Origin: Streptomyces phaeolivaceus
GTDB taxonomy: Bacteria; Actinomycetota; Actinomycetes; Streptomycetales; Streptomycetaceae
Length of the DNA stretch: 64,000 bases
NCBI RefSeq assembly: GCF_009184865.1
Contig: NZ_CP045096.1
Coordinates: 310,001-374,000, forward strand
Direction: 5' to 3'
The translations under genes and the position numbers were made by a program. Shown one piece after another: positions 58,871-64,000 of the stretch. Every line of letters starts with the position of its first letter. Position 1 is the first letter of the stretch. The notes below the pieces were generated by a model, which saw only the letters and a list, made by a program, of their open reading frames with translations, had not been told where the DNA came from and did not search any database.

Positions 58871-59922
58871 CCGGGCAGGACCACGTCCTCGATGAGGGCG
58901 TTGCGCTCGTCGAAGGGGAGGAAGGCGCTCTTGAGGGCGTTGACGGTGACCGTGCGCAGCTCGTCGACGGTCCAGCCGGCCTCCTCCACGAGCAGGGTCA
59001 TCTCGCGGGTCATGGTGGTGCCCGAGACGAGACGGTTGTCCGTGTTGAGGGTGACGCGGAAGCCGAGGTCCCTCAGCGTCGTGATCGGGTGCTCGGCGAT
59101 GGAGGTGGCCGCGCCGGTCTGGAGGTTGGAGGTGGGGCACATCTCCAGGGCGATACGGCGGTCGCGGACCCAGGAGGCGAGACGGCCGAGCTTGCCGTCG
59201 ACGATGTCCTCGGTGATCCGGACGCCGTGCCCGATGCGCTGGGCACCGCAGACCTGGAGGGCCTGGTGGATGCTGGGCAGCCCGTGGGCCTCGCCGGCGT
59301 GGATGGTGAAGGGCACGCTCTCGGCGCGCAGGTGCTCGAAGGCGGCCAGGTGGTCGGCGGGCGGGAAGCCGTCCTCGGCGCCCGCGATGTCGAAGCCGAC
59401 GACCCCGGCGTCCCGGAAGGCCACGGCCAGGTCGGCGGCCTCACGGACCCGGTCGAACATCCGCATCCCGCAGAGCAGCGTGCCCACGCGGACGGGCGTG
59501 CCCTGGGCCGCGGCCTTGGCCATACCGGCGGCCAGCCCCTCCTGCACGGTCTCGACGACCTCGCTCATGGTGAGCCCGCCCCGGGTGTTCAGCTCGGGCG
59601 CGTAGCGCACCTCGCCGTAGACGACGCCGTCGGCGGCCAGGTCGAGCACATACTCCTCGGCGGTGCGCAGCAGGCCCTCGCGGGTCTGCATCACGGCGAG
59701 GGTGTGCTCGAAGGTGGCTATGTAACGCACCAGGTCACCGGAGTTGGCGGCCTCGTAGAACCAGGCGGCCAGTGCCTCCGGGTCGGTCTCCGGGAGGGTG
59801 TGACCGACCTCCGCCGCCAGTTCCACCAGCGTGGCGGGGCGCAGACCGCCGTCGAGGTGGTCGTGCAGGACGGCCTTGGGGAGACGGCGGATCACTTCGG
59901 CGTCTATGCGCGTAGCAGACAT
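58846..59922 (-). CDS. add: Adenosine deaminase
   Basis: A 358-residue zinc enzyme that converts adenosine to inosine. Zinc ligands are [10 protein letters not shown] (two His, residues 20-22), His and Glu in TIHAGEAHG (catalytic Glu) and the Asp in [21 protein letters not shown] is conserved. Full length. It is followed, in the same direction upstream, by a VOC protein gene with a gap of 51 bases. Confidence 0.95.
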   Translation of the reverse strand: MSATRIDAEVIRRLPKAVLHDHLDGGLRPATLVELAAEVGHTLPETDPEALAAWFYEAANSGDLVRYIATFEHTLAVMQTREGLLRTAEEYVLDLAADGVVYGEVRYAPELNTRGGLTMSEVVETVQEGLAAGMAKAAAQGTPVRVGTLLCGMRMFDRVREAADLAVAFRDAGVVGFDIAGAEDGFPPADHLAAFEHLRAESVPFTIHAGEAHGLPSIHQALQVCGAQRIGHGVRITEDIVDGKLGRLASWVRDRRIALEMCPTSNLQTGAATSIAEHPITTLRDLGFRVTLNTDNRLVSGTTMTREMTLLVEEAGWTVDELRTVTVNALKSAFLPFDERNALIEDVVLPGYASASSR

Positions 59923-59973
59923 GGCGTTCGTTCCTCGGCAGGTGGTGCGACGGGGTGGGTCGTGAGGTGGGGT

Positions 59974-60384
59974 TCAGCCGGTGGCGGGCTGGAGGAGGTC
60001 CCAGCGGTTGCCGTACAGGTCCTCGAAGACGGCGACCGAGCCGTACGGCTCATGGCGCGGCTCCTCCAGGAACCTGACGCCGGCGGCCCGCATGCGGGCG
60101 TGGTCGCGGGCGAAGTCGTCGGTGTGCAGGAAGAACCCGACGCGTCCCCCGGTCTGGTCACCGACCCGGGCGCGCTGCGCGTCGTTCTTGGCCCGCGCGA
60201 GCAGCAGTCCGCCGCCCGGTGCCGCGCTCCCCGGTCCCCCGCTCCCCGGCTCGACGACGACCCAGCGGCTGCCGTCGGGCCTCGACTCGTCCTCGGCGAG
60301 CGTGAAGCCGAGCGCCTCCGTGTAGAAGCGGATCGCCTCGTCGTAGTCGTCGACCACGAGGGCGACCAGGGCAATGCGTCTCAT
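59974..60384 (-). CDS. VOC-family protein (glyoxalase/dioxygenase fold)
   Basis: A 136-residue single-domain vicinal oxygen chelate protein (MRRIALVALVVDDYDEAIRF, LEEPRHEPYGSVAVFEDLYG then NRWDLLQP). Substrate unknown. ATG 60384 gives a normal N terminus; the upstream frame extension is not protein-like. Possibly cotranscribed with add. Confidence 0.88.
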   Translation of the reverse strand: MRRIALVALVVDDYDEAIRFYTEALGFTLAEDESRPDGSRWVVVEPGSGGPGSAAPGGGLLLARAKNDAQRARVGDQTGGRVGFFLHTDDFARDHARMRAAGVRFLEEPRHEPYGSVAVFEDLYGNRWDLLQPATG

Positions 60385-60477
60385 CGGGGCCTCTCGGGTG
60401 GCTCGGGTCGCTCGGGGTTCCCGGGAGGTTATACGTAACACGCGCCGGACGGCAAATGGCGTTTCCGTCTCCGGTCC

Positions 60478-60520
60478 GGGGCTCCGGCCCACCCCGGTCG
60501 GTGGGGTGGGCCGGAGCCCC
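60478..60520. terminator. Strong hairpin terminator
   Basis: An 18-base perfect stem (GGGGCTCCGGCCCACCCC and complement) with a 7-base loop, located just after the stop codon of the leftward gene ending at 60538. It terminates that gene. Confidence 0.8.
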
Positions 60521-60537
60521 GGGTCACTCGCCCGGGG

Positions 60538-61722
60538 TCACTCCCCCGGGGACGCCTTGCGCAGGGCGGCGATGCAGGTGTTGAGGGCCTCCTGGAGTTC
60601 CTCCAGGCGCTGGAGCATGTCGTCCTCGTAGATGGCGTCGAGGTCGACGGCGTCGTCGAGGGTCAGCTCCTCGAAGACCTTCGTGGCCTTCTGCAGGCTG
60701 CTGTAGAACTTCGTCCGGCGCTCCTGGACCCGCAGCTCGGGGTCGGCCTGCACGGTCTGGACGACGAGTTCCTTGACGGTGTCGTACGCCTCCGTCGCCC
60801 ACTCGCCGGTGTCCTCGTCGTCGTTCAGCTCGTCGATGAGGGACAGGTGGCGCTCGGCCTCGGCGCGCAGTTCGGCGGTGGCGTCGATGACCTGCCCGGC
60901 CGGGGTCTTGACCTGCCCGTTCTCGACGATCTGCCGGACGTAGCCGATCCGGCTGGCCGCCTGGGTCTCGTTGGCGACGGCCTTCTTCAGCTCGTCGGTG
61001 CGGGCGATGTCACGGGCCAGCCCGGCCTGGAGGGAGGGGTCCTCCTTGAGGCGGTCGAGGAGCGCGGTGCGGGCCGCCTGCGCGGTGGAGGGGTCGGCGA
61101 GGATCGCGGCGCGCAGCGCGGTGGGGTTCTCGGCGACCTCCAGCGCCTTGGTCGGGCGGATGCCCTCGGCCTCGGCCGCCGCCGTGATCGCGGTGCCCCG
61201 GTCGGAGGTCGCGCTGGACCGGGAGCTGTAGTAGGTCAGCCAGACGTCCGAGTCGGGGAGGTCGATCTCCTCGCCGGGTGCCAGCGCCTCGAAGTGCGGG
61301 ACCATGCCGTCGTCGGCCGCCCTGTCCCACGCCTTGTAGTACCGCATGACCCGCTCCGGCGAGCACCCGGCCAGCTCGGCGAACTGTTTCGCCGACACCT
61401 TCGGCGTCTCCCCCGCCGTCTCCCCGCCGGGCCGCACGCTCCGCGCCACCTTCAACGCGAACGCCCAGCCGCCGGTGCGCGCGTACACGCCGAACTCCCG
61501 GGCGTCACGGGCGACTTGCTCGTCCACGACGTCAACGGTGTCGATGGGGGTGTCATCGATGGGGGTGTCGTCGACGGAGGGCTGTGCCGGTTCCGCGGCG
61601 GTGCCCGGCTCGACCCAGAAGCCTTCGTCCTGCGACGGAATCCCCCCGGTGGCCTCCGGTGTGACGGGCGTCCCGTCGGCGGGCGGTACGGCCGATGCGG
61701 AGTGGGCGGTGGCTACGCTCAC
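60538..61722 (-). CDS. Conserved hypothetical helical protein
   Basis: A 394-residue, highly acidic, mainly helical protein. A short Asp-rich repeat (VDDTPIDDTPIDTVDVVDEQ, about 49-68) precedes a region resembling a helix-turn-helix or ParB-like domain (VSAKQFAELAGCSPERVMRY, about 109-128), followed by coiled helices to the end. No membrane segment. Function unknown; ParB/KorB-like DNA binding is a weak inference. Start GTG 61722. Confidence 0.7.
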   Translation of the reverse strand: MSVATAHSASAVPPADGTPVTPEATGGIPSQDEGFWVEPGTAAEPAQPSVDDTPIDDTPIDTVDVVDEQVARDAREFGVYARTGGWAFALKVARSVRPGGETAGETPKVSAKQFAELAGCSPERVMRYYKAWDRAADDGMVPHFEALAPGEEIDLPDSDVWLTYYSSRSSATSDRGTAITAAAEAEGIRPTKALEVAENPTALRAAILADPSTAQAARTALLDRLKEDPSLQAGLARDIARTDELKKAVANETQAASRIGYVRQIVENGQVKTPAGQVIDATAELRAEAERHLSLIDELNDDEDTGEWATEAYDTVKELVVQTVQADPELRVQERRTKFYSSLQKATKVFEELTLDDAVDLDAIYEDDMLQRLEELQEALNTCIAALRKASPGE

Positions 61723-61770
61723 GGGTGACTCTCCCGGGTGGTGACGAACGGCAGGGACAGAACAGGCAGC

Positions 61771-62727
61771 CTATATGAACCCGTTGGTGCCGCTTTGCCC
61801 CGACGCCTCGCCCCGGTGTGCGGCGTCCAGCCGGGCCATCTCCTCCGCCGTGAGCCGCAGCGCGCCCGCGGCGATGTTCTCGGCCAGATGGTCGGGATTC
61901 CCCGTCCCCGGGATGGCGAGGACGTGCGGGCCCTGGTGGAGGGTCCAGGCGAGCCGGATCTGCGCGGGGGTGGCGTCATGGGCGCGGGCGACGGCGAGCA
62001 GGGCGTCGTCGTGGGCGGTGGTCGCGCCCTCGGGGCCGGCGTCGCCGGCGATCGCGTAGAACGGGACGAAGGCGATGCCCAGTTCACCGCAGAGGCGCGG
62101 CACCTCGTCGGCGGCGGGTTCGGGTACCCCCAGGGCGAACCGGTTCTGGACGCAGACGACCGGCGCGATCGCTCGGGCCTCGGCGAGGTGCCGGGGCTCG
62201 ACGCCCGAGATCCCGAGGTGGCGGACGAGCCCGGCCTCCCGAAGCTCGGCCAGCGCGCCGAAGTGCTCGGCGATGGAGTCCTGCCGCATCCGGCGCAGAT
62301 TGACGACGTCGAGGTGGTCGCGGCCCAGCTGCCGCAGGTTCTCCTCGACCTGGCCGCGCAGCTGGTCGGGGCGGGCGGCCGTGCCCCACTCCCCCGAGTA
62401 CTCGCGGTGCGGTCCGACCTTGGCGACGAGGACCAGGCCGTCCGGGTAGGGCCCGCCGAGCGCGCTGTTGATCAGTTCGTTGGCGGAGCGCAGGGAGGAG
62501 AAGTAGAAGGCGGCCGTGTCGATGTGGTTGACGCCCAGCTCGATCGCGCGCCGCAGCACCGCGATCGCCCCCTCGCGGCCCCTCGGTGTGCCGAGATGGA
62601 AGGCGGCGCTGCCCGTCAGCCGCATCGCGCCGAAGCCGACACGGTTGACGGGCAGATCACCCAGTGTCCAGGTACCCGCCGCGCTCGCGGTGGTCACGGC
62701 GTTCACGGCGGTCGTCTCCGAGTTCAC
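61771..62727 (-). CDS. Aldo/keto reductase (pyridoxal reductase-like)
   Basis: A 318-residue AKR. Catalytic residues: Asp/Tyr in HIDTAAFYFSSLRSANELI, Lys in LVAKVGPHREY; at the His position the sequence is DVVNLRRMRQ, so the usual LH is replaced by NLR. Such a change occurs in some pyridoxal 4-dehydrogenase/reductase-like AKRs. Cofactor motif PGTGNPDHLAENIA is intact. Start GTG 62727. Confidence 0.88.
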   Translation of the reverse strand: MNSETTAVNAVTTASAAGTWTLGDLPVNRVGFGAMRLTGSAAFHLGTPRGREGAIAVLRRAIELGVNHIDTAAFYFSSLRSANELINSALGGPYPDGLVLVAKVGPHREYSGEWGTAARPDQLRGQVEENLRQLGRDHLDVVNLRRMRQDSIAEHFGALAELREAGLVRHLGISGVEPRHLAEARAIAPVVCVQNRFALGVPEPAADEVPRLCGELGIAFVPFYAIAGDAGPEGATTAHDDALLAVARAHDATPAQIRLAWTLHQGPHVLAIPGTGNPDHLAENIAAGALRLTAEEMARLDAAHRGEASGQSGTNGFI

Positions 62728-62794
62728 CGCCGCAGTCTCGCACGCGCCGGGCGCGGCACCCTCCGGAAGCTACGGAGGGATGGACGAGTTCGCG

Positions 62795-63682
62795 TCAGCA
62801 GTAGAGGTTGCCGCCCGCCGAGGTGCCGAGTATCTGGACGAACCGCTGGTAGGCGCTCACCCGGCTCTGCACCTGTGCCGGGTTCTTGCCGTCGCACTCC
62901 AGCGAGCCGTTGATGCTGCGGATCGTGTGTCCGAATCCGGCGCTGTTGACCATCGCGTTGTGGCCGGTCATGGTGCCGGGACCCTTCTGGGTGTTCCAGT
63001 ACCACAAGGCGGTCTTCCAGGCGACGGCCGCGTCGTTCTGCACCAGCCAGGGGTTGCCCAGCAGGTTCAGGCCGAGCGCGTCACCGGCCGCCTTGTAGTT
63101 GAAGTTCCAGCTGAGCTGGATGGGGCCGCGCCCGTAGTAGGCCGCCTGTCCGGCCGGGCAGCCGTAGGACTGGCTCCAGTCGCAGTAGGTGGGGTAGTTG
63201 GCGGTGTTCTGCTCGACGATGTGGACGAGCCCGCCGGTCTCGTGGTTGACGTTGGCGAGGAAGGCGGCGGCCTCCTGCTTCTTGATCGTGTCACTGCCGG
63301 TGGTGGCGAACGCCGGGTAGGCGCTCATGGCCGCCCGCAGCCCGCTGTACGTGTAGAACGAGTTCCGGCTCGGGAACATCTGGTTGAACTGCGCCTCGCT
63401 CACCACGAACCCGGAGGGGTTGGTGGGGCCGTTCTCGCAGGCGTACGGCTCCCAGTACCAGGTGCTGATGGTGGGGTCGTAGCCCGGGTTGTCGTGCTCG
63501 GCGATGTACGCCTTGCCGTCGGTGTAGCGCACGATGTTGCCGGTGACGTAGGACCTTCCGGCCACCCAGTTCGGATAGCTCGAACAGGGGGCGGCGGACG
63601 CGCTCTGGGCGGGCAGCAGCAGAGGGGTGGAACCGCCGATGACCAGCGCGGTCAGTACGGCGGCGATACGGCGCCTCGACAC
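62795..63682 (-). CDS. Secreted family 19 chitinase with N-terminal chitin-binding domain
   Basis: A 295-residue exported endochitinase. Signal peptide (about 1-32), a CBM5/12-type module (about 34-82, GRSYVTGNIVRYTDGKAYIA, WYWEPYAC), and a GH19 catalytic domain (about 90-295) with catalytic Glu in ANVNHETGGLVHIVEQN and QTYGRGPIQLSW-like YYGRGPIQLSWNFNYKAAG. GTG 63682 has AAGGAG eight bases upstream. Induced by chitin oligomers, probably through DasR-type sites upstream (63830-63858). Confidence 0.93.
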   Translation of the reverse strand: MSRRRIAAVLTALVIGGSTPLLLPAQSASAAPCSSYPNWVAGRSYVTGNIVRYTDGKAYIAEHDNPGYDPTISTWYWEPYACENGPTNPSGFVVSEAQFNQMFPSRNSFYTYSGLRAAMSAYPAFATTGSDTIKKQEAAAFLANVNHETGGLVHIVEQNTANYPTYCDWSQSYGCPAGQAAYYGRGPIQLSWNFNYKAAGDALGLNLLGNPWLVQNDAAVAWKTALWYWNTQKGPGTMTGHNAMVNSAGFGHTIRSINGSLECDGKNPAQVQSRVSAYQRFVQILGTSAGGNLYC

Positions 63683-64000
63683 GGGACCAACTCCTTCGTG
63701 GAGCACGGCCGCACCCGGGCAAGGGCCCGAAGGGCATGACTGGACTGAACCTCGCGCGCACGCGCCGGCGGAGCCGGCCACGGCGTGGGGGCGGCCATGG
63801 TGGGGGGTGGTGGGCACACTCAACCGCGTTGGTATGTACCAGTCAAGGGTGTAGACCAGTCAACCCGTATGACACCAGGTCAGGTCCGTCGCGGGCCGAT
63901 CACGGGGCCGAGCGGCCCGGTGGGGGGTGGAGCGAACCGTCGCTCGTGGAGCCGCCGGGGTGCGGCCCCTGCGGCTCCTATGCAAGCGCAGCGGGCTGAC
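63683..64000. other. Chitinase promoter region to the window edge
   Basis: 318 bases with no gene. The chi-box repeats lie at 63830-63858. Nothing else beyond them (63860-64000) was recognised, apart from short GC-rich inverted repeats. Confidence 0.5.
63830..63858 (-). promoter_or_regulatory. Two chi-box/DasR-like elements upstream of chitinase
   Basis: Read on the minus strand, ACTGGTCTACACC and ACTGGTACATACC are two 12-bp class elements, 17 bp apart, resembling the Streptomyces chitinase direct repeat TGGTCTAGACCT and the DasR dre consensus. Chitobiose or glucosamine-6-phosphate relief of DasR repression is expected; not demonstrated here. Confidence 0.75.

Overview
The window is very GC-rich and its coding capacity, families and regulatory motifs are those of a Streptomyces chromosome. 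Genus-typical genes include the melC1-melC2 tyrosinase pair, a DUF397/DUF5753 regulator pair, a streptophobe-family membrane protein, a DUF6777 lipid-anchored or membrane protein, the popR/clpP3/clpP4 locus, a family 19 chitinase behind DasR/chi-box-like repeats, and iron boxes of the DmdR/IdeR type. There are no tRNA or rRNA genes, no CRISPR array and no recognisable insertion sequence or phage gene. About 68 protein genes are called; most belong to stress signalling, transport, secondary or accessory metabolism and regulation, which suits a chromosome arm. The one exception is a second-site copy of the peptidoglycan gene mraY.

Layout. 0-9.4 kb: MarR regulator, SpoIIE phosphatase, STAS protein without a proper stop, SAM methyltransferase, a degenerate P-loop protein, a DUF397/DUF5753 pair, a TPR regulator, an SDR and a tightly coupled three-gene unit containing an anti-sigma kinase. 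9.4-19.2 kb: mraY, a divergent EamA/MarR pair with a doubled operator, an aldo/keto reductase, MFS, the lysE/lysG pair, Nudix, AIM24 and AlkB. 19.2-31.4 kb: a flavin monooxygenase, melanin genes, RNase H, two VOC proteins, DUF3105, SGNH lipoprotein, TerC, clpP3-clpP4-popR, DinB and an RpiR regulator. 31.4-47.8 kb: an eroded stretch holding an iron-siderophore locus (N-hydroxylase, importer, receptor, two half-transporters) and at least three gene remnants. 47.8-64 kb: MarR, RpiB-like isomerase, a kinase/FHA-ABC operon, AKR/LysR pair, a membrane-bound HTH protein, adenosine deaminase, a coiled conserved protein, another AKR and chitinase.

The siderophore locus is the most unusual part. Its uptake genes (SBP, two permeases, ATPase) and an ornithine/lysine N-hydroxylase remain and carry iron boxes, in an order resembling coelichelin-type clusters, but no peptide synthetase or formyltransferase is present. 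The outermost transporter gene and a divergent amidohydrolase both lack their 5' ends and are fused head to head near 44.5 kb, so the deletion removed whatever lay between them, including the promoter of the receptor operon. The ATPase has gained an N-terminal extension of about 255 residues built from 48-residue repeats. Two further scars (a dipeptide-transporter fragment beside RpiR at 31.5 kb, and a truncated MFS gene beside its MarR at 47.4 kb) suggest repeated deletion in this 16-kb stretch.

Other points worth attention are a ClpP4 whose catalytic histidine position is glycine, two abutting PopR-type palindromes before clpP3, long perfect palindromes in several divergent promoters, and a 51-codon gene with Met-Asp repeats coupled to an anti-sigma kinase gene. 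All function calls are from reading the sequence; no database search was run.
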